In this document: piece by piece, positions 46,588-57,900 of the stretch
How positions within the stretch are numbered: position 1 is the stretch's first letter
How the letters are laid out: each line of letters opens with the position of its first letter
Source of the DNA: Elgaria multicarinata webbii
Lineage: Eukaryota; Chordata; Lepidosauria; Squamata; Anguidae
DNA length: 64,000 nucleotides
NCBI RefSeq assembly: GCF_023053635.1
Contig: NC_086180.1
Coordinates: 91,613,447 to 91,677,446, forward strand
Direction of reading: 5' to 3'
Position numbers and translations under genes: made by a program
Notes under the pieces: model-generated
Told to the model about the DNA's origin: nothing
What the model saw: only the letters and a program-made list of their open reading frames with translations
Databases searched by the model: none

Positions 46588-47338
46588 GCCTAATCTACAC
46601 TAAGCAGGATATTGCACTATGAAAGTGGTACGAAAGCAGTATATAAAAGGCAGGAGCCACACCAAGCAGGACGTAGCACTATGAAAGCGGCAAACGGTAT
46701 GTGTCAATGGGCCCCAACAGTTGTCAGTGCACCTCAATACTGCTATAAAGTGTGGCTCCTGTTGAGTTATGGCTTTTATAAGCTGTTTAGTTATTGCACA
46801 GACTGGGCTTTCTGGCACATAACCTTTTGTGTTACGTTTCTGTTTGGGCCCTTACAGAAACTAGCAGAGATTACAGCGGTTCTCAGCCAAGTCAGCAAAG
46901 ACATAAATTTGTATAGTTTAAAATAAACCTTTTTACTGGCAAATAAATATATAATTTAGTTATGGCAATACAGACACAAATACTTACAAACGGTCGGTCA
47001 ATACAGCTCACATGAGGGACATGGAAGTTATGCCTTCTATTTGCACATGAAAATACATTTACTTTTATAGACAACCTGTACAATGATGCAACTCCTTGCA
47101 ACCCTTAATTGAAGACAATCAGTTAGACAATTATTCAATTATGACACTCAATGTCCAGGTGTAGAGTTGACCTTTAAGTTTCTGCTGAGTCTTCTGTTCC
47201 TCCAGATCCTCAGCAATTAACAAATCAATGGAAAACATAACCAGGATCCATTCCAGGATCCAACAGCTCCTGCCTTTTATATACTGCTTTCGTACCACTT
47301 TCATAATGCAATCTCTTGCTTGGTGTAGATTAGGCCCT
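46588..47338. mobile_element. TIR element (MITE-like) inside the SINE, itself carrying a solo LTR
   Basis: Inverted ends of about 65 bp: 'taatctacactaagcaggat' at left against 'ttgcttggtgtagattaggc' at right, and 'acgaaagcagtatataaaag' against 'ttatatactgctttcgtacc'. A second copy of the end motif (acaccaagcaggacgtagca) lies inside. Without the LTR it would be about 240 bp. No clear target duplication. Confidence 0.8.
46760..47265 (-). mobile_element. Solo LTR, same family as 14044-14557
   Basis: 506 bp bounded by TGTTGAG and CCAACA on the plus strand, with the 5-bp target duplication gctcc (46755-46759 and 47266-47270). It is the reverse complement of the other copy with a modest number of differences. 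A fossil with no internal genes. Confidence 0.88.
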
Positions 47339-47529
47339 AGACATTAGTACCCTCCCAGACATGAAGCTCACCGGGTGACTTTGGGCCAGTCACTGATTCT
47401 CAGTCTAACATACCTGACAGTTGGCTGTTGTGAAGATAAAATGGAAAGGAGGAGAATCATGTATACTGCCTTGGCCCCCTTGGAGGAAAAGGTGCAATAT
47501 AAATGTAACATATAAATAAATAAAAATGG

Positions 47530-48165
47530 ATCCATGGTCTGACCTGCAAGCACCAACCAAATCAGGTGCCTCCTTCCCACCCTGCTTGCACTCCAATTTG
47601 GGCACGAGCAAGATGGGAAGGGAATCCGCTGGCGCAGGCAGGACTAGCTCCTACAAGCACCAGCCAAGTTGAGTGCCTCCTTCCAGTGCCGCTTGCATCC
47701 CAAGTGGTGCAAGAAGGGGATTCAGTTGGTGTTGCAGGACCAGCTCCTATAAGCAGTGGTCGAGTTGGCTACAGGCCTCCCCCAGAACAAACCCTGTGAT
47801 ATCTCCAATCTCCGATCAGCAATAACAAAGCAATCCCTTTCTCTTTAGACAATTTTGTTTTATTCATACAAAGTTAGAATTTGGCAGTATACTACTTAAT
47901 GGGCCCTTTGTTAATTCAACTGCTTTGCTTAAAACTAGGCTAATTTCTTAATTGCCCCAAATCTACTGCCTTAATACTCTCCGTTGCTCTTTATGTCACT
48001 GCAGCTGACAGACTAGCCCTGCAGGAATTAAGTGGAATCTTCTTTCATTCCACAACAGCTTCTCTACTGAATCTATGTTAAGAGTGCAAATGCTTTTGAA
48101 AACAAAGAGATGATATAATTCAAAACAGAATTATGCACAGTAGGCTGATATACAAATGATGTCCT
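47530..48165. other. Intergenic or distal 3' UTR sequence of TMEM128
   Basis: Two imperfect direct repeats with 'caagcaccaaccaaatcagg' and 'caagcaccagccaagttgag' lie at 47548-47680. No gene. Confidence 0.45.
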
Positions 48166-48852
48166 TATCTGGACAAAGATACCCTAACTACAGTTATCCA
48201 TGCTCTAGTAACCTCTGTTCTGGATTATTGCAATGTGTTATATGAGGGGCTGCCTTTGAAAACAGCTTGGAATCTTCAGCTGGTCCAAAAGAAGGCAGTG
48301 AAATTGGTAACGGGGATTGGACAATGTGATCATATTATGCCAGTATTTTCCAGCTGCACTGGCTGCCAGTCCATTTCTGGGCCTGATTCAAAGTGCTGGT
48401 ATTAACATTCAAAGCCCTTAGTGGTTTGGGGCCAGATTATTTGAAGGAACGCCTCCTCCCATACCTGCCCTCAGACCATCTCCAGTGGTCCTTCCCTAGG
48501 AGCCCTGCCAAAGGAGGTGAGGTGGGTGGCTACTAAGAAGAGGGCCTTTTTCTCTTGTGGACCCCAGTTGTGTAATGAGCTTCTCAAGCATGCTCTTTCT
48601 GGCACCAGGTGAAGACCTTCTTATTTTCCCAGGCATTTTTAGTCTTTCAGTTTCTGTTTTAAATCTATTACTGAATTTTAAATCTCTTCATTGCTGCTAG
48701 GTTTTATTTTGGTTTTTATTTTTTTAACGTTTATATCATATCATGTTATATTTTATGGTTTTAGAATTGTTGTGAACCACCTAGAAAGCTTCGGATATTG
48801 GGCCGTATAGAAATGAAATACATAAACAAATAGGTGTCTTACCATAAAAGAT
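47850..48852 (-). other. Likely 3' UTR of TMEM128, containing an antisense L2 copy
   Basis: On the minus strand the stop codon is followed after about 20 bp by the reverse complement of an L2 3' tail. Minus-strand AATAAA candidates occur inside the L2 (near 48711-48720) and beyond it at 47858-47863. Which one is used cannot be decided from sequence; the extent is therefore an inference. Confidence 0.4.
48170..48832 (+). mobile_element. L2 LINE 3' fragment
   Basis: Matches the 3' part of the L2 at 51940-52660 (tatccatgctctagtaacct; ggctgccagtccatttctgg) with more differences, and ends in the 'aagcttcggatattgggcc' motif. It is antisense to TMEM128 and starts about 20 bp from its stop codon. 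Confidence 0.88.
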
Positions 48853-48952
48853 TTAGCCCAGGAGTGACACAAGCATCACAATACCCATGAACTGAATGAA
48901 GAGCACCAGAGGCGTGAGGAAAGACCATATAGGCCATAAGGAAATGTTAAAA
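48853..48952 (-). CDS. TMEM128: TMEM128 coding exon 4 with stop
   Basis: 100 bp after a tttccag acceptor (ending 48953). It encodes [19 protein letters not shown] and [14 protein letters not shown] followed by TAA at 48855-48853. The C-terminus is almost identical to human TMEM128. Confidence 0.96.
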
Positions 48953-51900
48953 CTGGAAACAAGAAAAATATACACACATGAGTTTTAATTTATTGTCAGT
49001 AGTTAGAAGTATAGTATATACTTACCCTTAAAGGGACTGTTGTTGGGGGTGAGCGGGAGGAACTAAAATATTAGTCCAATTGTCACTGAAAAGATGCAGC
49101 TCAGGTGGGCAACTTGTAGTCCTCCACTGTTTTGGTCTACAACTCCCATCAACCCTCACCATTTGCTATGCTAATTAGGGCTTATGGGCGGTATAGACCA
49201 AAACTATTGGAAGACCACAAGTCGTCCACCCCTGAGTACAATATTCTACAAAATTTACTGAGCGCATTTAGATAGAGAGAAAAAAGATAGTTTGAGTAAG
49301 TCAAATCCTGGTTTACAGCCCAAAACAAGACATGTTTCATAATATAATAGAACTGAAAGGCCATCAGAATATTCCTTTTCTGAAAGCCTCCAAGGTTTAA
49401 GAATCTGTTTTAACTTGGGCAAGCCTGTCTGTGCCCATGCTGAGCAGAGCAATGAGGACATTCAAGATGGTTAAATGAGAAAAAGGGCCCTTTTCAGTGT
49501 CCAGGATAGAAGCAAAGTACAAAAAAACCCAAAAAACAGATCAGCGCTGAGAAGTCTTCCACTGTAGTCCCCTGCTTCATGAGAGCCAGTAGGGTTGATT
49601 GGGAAGGGAGGACAAAGATTTTCTCCAGCCACAATGGCGCACATAATGGGAAAAGATAGTTACTGGCTCAGACACAGCTACCAGGTTGTACAAAACACTC
49701 TTTTCTGTGGTCTTCATTCTCAGTTTTAACCCTAGTATGCTGGGATAGTACTATCTTTGAAGGGCACAGGAAGGGATTTTCCTTGCATCCCTAATTAACT
49801 GCTGTATATTGGGCTTTCCACCTTCTTTGCAGAAATGGAGAGGGGGAGTTTTATGTGGCATGTGTTGGTTGGTTTGCTGTCACCATTTGCTGTCACTGCT
49901 TCCTAGCAAATGGAGACTCCACATGGGTGAACAGCACACTTTGAAAGAAGCCTCCTTAAGAGGAACATGGGGATGTGCACCTTTGAACACTCCCAATTTA
50001 AGAAGGAACCTTCAGGAACTGAGTGATTAGGGTCATGGCTGATAGCATTCTGCATCACCTCTTTCCAACAGGGTAGTTAAACCACTTTAACTATTTTGAA
50101 CAGATCTTTTAAATTATATTTTTGACTTTTTAATCTCTTAAAACTGAATAGGCATTTATTAAAGACAAAATGTTAAGACAGAATTTTGGACATTGCCAAT
50201 AACTCCCACTTGGCTGCTATTGTTTGTAGGAGTGGCTTCAGTAACCACGAACTCATTAGCAGGAAAAGGCTTAGCATTGTGTCTAATGCCATCTCCTGGA
50301 TGTTCCCAAGCAAGCCAGGAGCTGTAAGCCAATTTCAACTCTCTGGTTAGTTAGGGGAGCAACAAAATAGTTGTCCTAGTTTGGATGGAACACCAAGCTT
50401 CTTACTCCTTGTGAGTTCCTGGTTAATAAAGCCACTCACACTGACAGAAGAAGCTAAGTGGGAATGACTGGACAGAATGAACTGGCATAAACAAAATGCC
50501 AGTTCATAAACAAAACCAAAAACAAACCAGGGTTCTCCTGGCCTACCATTTTGTATGAATTTAGTTAAAGCTGCTTTGGAGAAACTCACTTTGAATTTGC
50601 CAGGGGAAAATCTCTTTGAATTCAAGTATTATTAACATAGCACAATCACTCATATAATGCATTAATATTATAGGCTTGATATAAGCACAATAGGTCATTA
50701 TTATTATGGCCCAAAGGCTGGCAATTCATCACAGGCACTGGAATGCATCCCCTGGATCTAGGAAATTCTATTCCATCCCCTTTATCACTAGTGCTGTAAT
50801 CCTATACCCACTCACCTGGGAGTAAGCCCCTTACTCAACTGGATGTTCTTCTGAGGAAACATGTATAAGATTGTGCTACTAGAGAATGATGTGCTGTGCC
50901 CGAGGATGTGGACAAGGTGCTTGGCCAAGTCCGGTCGACCAGCTGTGTGCTTGCCCCTTGCCCCTCGTGGCTCATTACATCAAATAAGGAGGGGATCGCC
51001 GGCTGGGTCCAGGAGGTTGTAAATGCCTCCTTGAGAGAGGGAGTGGTGCCGGCCTCTTTAAAAGAGGCGGTAATTAGACCACTCCTGAAGATGCCTAATC
51101 TGGACCCGGAGGATGTTAACAACTACAGGCCGGTGGCTAATATCCCTTTCCTGGGCAAGGTGCTTGAGCGGGTGGTTGCAGGACAACTCCAGGCACTCTT
51201 GAATGAAACGGATTATCTAGATCCATTCAAATCGGGTTTCAGGCCTGGTTTTGGAACGGAAACTGCCTTGGTCGCCCTGTGGGATGACCTCTGTCGGGAG
51301 AGAGATGGGGGAGTGCAACCCTGTTGGTTCTCCTAGACCTCTCAGCGGCCTTCGATACCATCGACCATGGTATCCTTCTGGATAGGTTGTCTGAGCTGGG
51401 AGTTGGAGATACTGCGTTGCAGTGGTTCCGCTCCTACTTGGATGGCCGATTCCAGAAGGTGGTGCTGGGAGATTATTGCTCTGTGCCGTGGCTCCTAAGC
51501 CATGGGGTTCCACAGGGCTCTATTTTATCCCCTATGCTGTTTAACATATACATGAAGCCGCTGGGGGAGGTTATCCGGAGATGTGGACTGAAGTGTCATC
51601 AATATGCGGATGATACCCAGCTCTACCTTTCCTTTTCATCAAACCCAGGTGAGGCAGTGACTGTTCTGAACCAGTGCCTGGGCACGGTAATGGACTGGAT
51701 GAGGGCTAACAAACTGAGACTCAATCCAGACAAGACGGAGGTACTGTTAGCGGGTGGTTCATTTGTCCGGCGAGGTGATCTTTGCCCAGTCCTGGACGGG
51801 GTTGCACTCTCCCTAAAGGATCGGGTCCGTAGTTTGGGGGGTGCTCTTCGATCCAGAACTGTCACTTGAGGCACAGGTGAACTCAGTGGCAAAGAGCACC

Positions 51901-54900
51901 TTTTATCAGCTTAGGCTGATATACCAACTGCGCCCTTATCTGGACAGTGATAGCCTAGCTACAGTTATCCATGCTCTGATAACCTCTCGTTTGGATTACT
52001 GCAATGCATTATATGTGGGGCTGCCTTTGAAAACGGTCTGGAAGCTTCAGCTGGTACAAAATAGGGCAGCCCGTTTACTAACAGGGACTGGCCGACGAGA
52101 TCACATTACGCCAGTCCTTTTACAACTTCATTGGCTGCCAGTCCAGGTCCGGGCCCGATTCAAAGTGCTGGTATTGACATTTAAAGCCCTAAACGGTTTG
52201 GGGCCTGGTTATCTGAAGGAACGCCTCCTCCCATATGTACCTACCCGGACCTTAAGATCATCTACAGGAGCCCTTCTCCGTGAGCCCGCCAAAGGAAGTG
52301 AGGCAGGTGGCTACTAGGAGGAGGGCTTTCTCCGCTGTGGCACCCCGGTTGTGGAATGAGCTCCCCAGAGAGGTCCGCCTGGCGCCTACACTGTACTCCT
52401 TTCGTCGCCAGCTGAAGACCTTTTTATTCACTCAGTATTTTAACACTTAATTTTAACTTAAATTTAAATTATACTGTTTTAACTCTGTATTTTAACCTTA
52501 TATCAATTTTGCTGCGTGGTTTTATCCTGGTTGTGCTTTTTATACTGTATTTTGTATTTGTGTTTTTAACCTGTTGGTTGTTTTATGATGGTTTTAATTT
52601 TTGTGAACCGCCCAGAGAGCTTCGGCTATTGGGCGGTATAAAAATGTAATAAATAAATAAATAAATCAGTAATTTTGTATACTCTTATTTTTGTGCTCCT
52701 AAACTGAGCCCTGCAATTTATGCAGTTCACAAATTATGAGTATTTACTTTACAAACAAGGAGTTGTTTGGTTATATGAGCAGATGTCAGTTTAGGCAACC
52801 AGTCTCTGTCTTCTCTTCCTCCCCGCTGCAATCGTGTACACCCAAAAGATCCTCCCAGACTCCTGAACTTTGGGAGTAAAGCCATATAGGGATGCAGTGT
52901 GAGGAGGGGGGAATCGCCCACAACCAGGTGGAGGGATCTTGCTTCAGTGGAAGCACTGGGGTTAGGAAAAGAGGTGAAGCCACAACCCTTAAGATGGAAA
53001 CTTAGGAATTTCCCCTTCATCTTACAAAAATGAACTGCTCTGCACAGTAGCTAGCAGCCTAAAGTTCTGGGCCTTTCATTTTCTCTAGACAAGAGCCAAG
53101 ACATGCAGAGTTGGATCCCAACTCAGCTGTGTTTTAGTCCCCTTGAAAGCAATGGGTCTTCTTAGAATAACTAACTTGTCCCATTGAAATCAATGGGTCT
53201 AAATCATGACTAACACAATCTGGATCCAACCCATGGGCTCCAGTGAGCTGAAGTTGTAGGTTGGTAGCTATTTTGTACAGCTGAAGTTTAAATATATGTA
53301 TTCAAAGTGCATCATCGTAGACAATGTAAATACATTGTTACTTGTAAATTAAAATGTTTTACAAATAAACCAGATAGCATGCATAATTATTCAGGAAATA
53401 TGTGAAGTAACAATAAACATTTGACTTATCAATGCTTTAAAATTGCCCCTCTTTTTTTTTTTGAGTGATTTAAAATCCATCAAACCTGCTTCCTCGTGGC
53501 ATAACAAAGACAGTTAGGACAGGCATAAATCTTTATCACACCCAATTGCTGCCCATTTCTCCCTCCGACTGATATCTCATTACAGATGAGCTGGCATGTT
53601 TTCAAAACAACAAAACAACCCTACGTGTAGCTCATAAATACGAGGCTCCCCTCACTACTCACCCTACACATTGAGTTAACCGATACTTTAGATAGTAATG
53701 CTGCATGCAACAACATAGACTCAACCTTTACTAAAGAAATGACCCCACTGAACATCGAATCACTTAAGTTGTTGGAAGCAATGTAAATCTCAAAAACTAG
53801 CATAACTCACTGAGTGGCAACAAACTTACCAAACAGCTGCAGCAATGAAACTAGCAGTTGTGGCAGGTATCAGTGCGGGGTAGCAAGCATCATAGTCCTC
53901 GATTCCATGATACCACTCAAGATAGATTATGCAATAGAAGGCAACAGACAAACTGACAGCCAATAAACAACAGCCAAGCACAAACCACCCACTGCAAGAG
54001 AGAAAAGAAATAGTGCTTTAAATAAATCCAAAATGCTATGATTTTCATATTGACAAAGGTTCATTATATTGGCTCAATTAAGTCAATCCTCCAAGCTAGG
54101 ACTGCTCTTGTATAGTCACAGAAAGCCACCTACCTTCTCTGTCTTCTGCCATTGCAGCCAAGATTTTGTGATGGCTCAGGTTCTAACTGGTTCCCTATTA
54201 AGGAGAGGTCCTCGCTTCACATGTGTGGCATTCTTAGACACAGGTGTGTAATCAACAGGGTTGGGAGCTTGCTGAAAGTTGTAGTATGATAGGAGAGGAA
54301 GCAGAAAGAACAAGAAATGGGAAGGAAGGAGAACTGCCTATGCTTAGGCAGAGGACAGCAGTTGTAAAGGTTTTAGTTCTATGAATAAACATAGTTGCAT
54401 TTAATCTGTACTTCAGTTGCCCGACTCAACAACACTCGTCTATGAAATTCCTTAACACAACAACACACCTATGTTCTTGTGAAACCATTTTTCTATTATG
54501 CAAAGTAGTTCTAACAATAAGGCTTCAAGGTTTGCCCCAGCTGCACTTGCAGTACAGCATGTAGTCTTGGTTTTATTTTTAACTCTTCACTTTCTTTTTC
54601 CTCCCATATTGAGGCTGTAGCTAAGTCTTGTTGTTTCTTCTTGTATAACATCTCTAGAATTCACCCATTCTTATCAGTCTCTTCCGCCAAGACTCTCATT
54701 CACGCCTTGGTTATTTCCCGCTTGGACTATTGTAATCTCCTGTTGACTGGTCTTCCTTCTTCTCATCTTTCCCCATTGGTTTCCATTCATCATTCTGCGG
54801 CTAAGATTATTTTTCTGGCTCGTCGTTTTGATCACGTCACCCTGCTTCTAAAATCCCTTCACTGGCTCCCTATCTCCTACAGAATTCAATACAAGCTTCT

Positions 54901-57900
54901 CCTTTTGACTTTTAAAGCTTGTCATGGTCTGGCTCCTCCCTATCTCTTGTCTCTTATTTCACCTTACTGTCCTGCTCACACCCTTCGCTCTCATAACACT
55001 ATGTCTCTTCCTCGCCCAAGGGTTTCTACTTCTCTTGCTCATCTTCGCCCGTTTTTGCTCGCTGCTCCCTATGCCTGGAATTCTCTTCCAACGCATCTGC
55101 GAACCACAACGTCGATCTCAGTTTTTAAATCTTACTTGAAAACGTTTCTTTTCTCAAAAGCTTATAATCCGTAGTGTGACGATACTAGTTTTTTATTATT
55201 TGTTTTATTGTCCCCCATGCTGGTTGGCCTTTCCCCTCCCTGTTTGTTTGTTACTGTGATTTTAGAATGTAAGCCATAGGGCAGGGTGTTTTGTATTCTG
55301 TTTTATTTTGTTCTGTACAGCACCATGAAAATTGATGGCGCTAAATAAATAAATAAATAATTCTGCAACATGAAGACCTCCATATAATGACAAAGCCAGA
55401 GAATGAAAGGTGGTAAATCTCTTCCCAGCAAAAGTCATAGTTTCTGCCAAACATTATACAACAGGAAGCTTGAAAAACTAGTGTGTAACTAGTGAGCTGT
55501 GTAGAAGTCCATTCTAAGGACATTTAAGGAACCTCCCATCCTCATCCCCCCGCCTCTTGCCCAAGAGGCAGGTGGGCCGGGGGGGGGGGGGCAAAACAAG
55601 CACTAGTGGCCAACAGTAGCACCTAGTGCTTGTTTCCGAGGGCAAACAATGGCTCAGCTTTCCATTCAGATAGTGCTACAGTTGGCACCCATGACCTCCT
55701 GTTTTCCCCACCTCTGGAACTGTTACAAGGAAGGACAGTTGTTCCTGTAGAGCAAGAATTAAGTGCTTTTGTCAGTCTCTACTTTCCCCATGTACCCTGC
55801 ATCATACTGAATTAAGTGCAGAAGTGCTACATTTGCACATAAACTATAAGCCAGGTTGCTCTAAGTCATGAGGGGAGCCTATGGCCATAGAGCAGCCTCC
55901 CCTTTTTAGAACGCTCCTCCCCCATGGGTGAGCAGCGGAGAGTCTGGCTGCAAAGGCAGGGGTGGGGCCAGAAGGGATGGCCCTGCCCTCTCCTTTAAAC
56001 GATGTTGATTATGTAAGGGGGAGCTGTTGTTTCAAAGCACAAAATAATGAATTTATTAAGAAGAAAATACTGTATTTGCCATTTTGTATGGCTTTGTTTA
56101 CTTCCCTCCAATTGCTTGTCAGCCTAAGAGCATCTAAACTTACTGTACTAGATTCTCCTTCCCAAACCTAACAACTGCTATCCAGAACAAATAGCTTCCC
56201 TGCACCACAAAAAATAGTCTTCACATTTTTACTCTCCCAGTCACCCTGTGGACTGACAATTCAAATATTATTTCAGTATAAATGGTTTGAGGATTGCATC
56301 TATAGGTTCTATTGTCAGATCACCAGATGTTGGATATTTATACTTACAAAGGCCTTTGAATATTTTAAAATATTATCAGTAATATTGATATACAATTATA
56401 CCTGTTATAAAATGTAAAGTTTACACATATTTTGTTCAAGTGAAGTTCACATATGTTGTACTTATAAAGAAAAACTCCTTACCTTTCTTTTTGAATAAGC
56501 TCATTAATAGTTTTAAAAAATTCTACATAGTACGTAGTAGCTATTGATGCCAATATCCAGAATGCAGAATGAATGTTAAGTCTGGGAAGAGGTTTCTCTT
56601 TCTTCTCTATGCTTGTAGCTTCAGCTGTAAATAAACCCTGTATTACATGGAGCATAAAGTTATACAAGTAACACAAAGACTTCAGCTTTCTAATTCGTTC
56701 TGCGCTACATGCCTTCCAACTTTCCACTCATCTTAACCACGGGCATTATTGAGAGTGGCATTTCCATCTTTTGGTCATATTGAATTTGTGTGTGTGCATG
56801 GCAGGCTGTGCACTCAGTGGAACAGTCAGCATAGCTTGGGGACAGAAGTGGTAGTAGATACTGGGTTTCTCCAGGCAGAGAGATCTGCTTGCAGGAAGGA
56901 AAGGGCAAAAAGGGAAGACTGAGAAATTCATTCCATCCATTTTCCCACCTCTTCCAAACACCAGTTTATCACACATATCAAAATGTATTTTTGACAAGAA
57001 ATTTTACTCATTTCCTGAAATGCAGCAAAAAGCAAAACACTACTATATGGCAAGGGTAAATCAACAACTCCCCACATGTTTTCAGGGTACAAATCTATTT
57101 TCCCAGCTATTTTAGTCTATTCTAGGACTCATTTATTGCCTGATTCTTAAAAGTCATATTAAAGGCTAAGGACAGTGTTCCAATCACTATGTATACCCAA
57201 TCAGTGATGTGTGGATATTAAGCACGTTGGTGGCTAACAGGCCACACTGAGAGATTTCTTCAAACAACACACACACAAAAACCCTCTAAGAAACGTTCTG
57301 TCTGAATGGTGGGAACTGATTTAACATAAAAACTGATTAGCTAAAAGAAATTGGAACTTGTTATGTTTGAGAACGCAAACATTTTACATAAAGCTAAGGG
57401 CATAAAGCTAAAGCAAATGGCAGAAGAACAGTATTTCAGAGACTGATTTACTCCAATGCACCTATTAATATCAGACATAAGAAAACAGTTCACACAGTGG
57501 GTCACTTGGTTTTCTAACCAGAATGATTCTTTACTAATGATGAATATTTCATATGAATGAACTCAATCCATAATTGTACATGCTACTTAAGTTTTTAAGT
57601 GGCGTGCCAAACTGAGGATTCTACTCATGGCAAACAATTTGCATCAGAAGTGTGGTGCACACTGGCCAAGAATATTATTATTTCTCTTTTCATGCTCATG
57701 GTGGCTTTTCTAGATGAATATGACGGGCTTTGCCAAGGCATGCTGCCTTTTACTAATTCAGAAATTTCCTGACTAATGAATGCTTCCTGGATGTTGGTGT
57801 GGATGCATTTTGGTAGGCCTAATTTCTGAAGGTTTTTGTAAAATCTTTTGATATGATGGCATTGACTGATGTGACTAACAGAATAATTGTAACTTTTTCC

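Larger units (their letters stand above)
46541..47525 (+). mobile_element. Sauria-type SINE split by a nested insertion
   Basis: The head is at 46541-46587 (ggtttaatggttacagtgtt) and the body and tail at 47339-47525 (gactttgggccagtcactga, ATAA end). The gap is the TIR element at 46588-47338. Confidence 0.85.
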
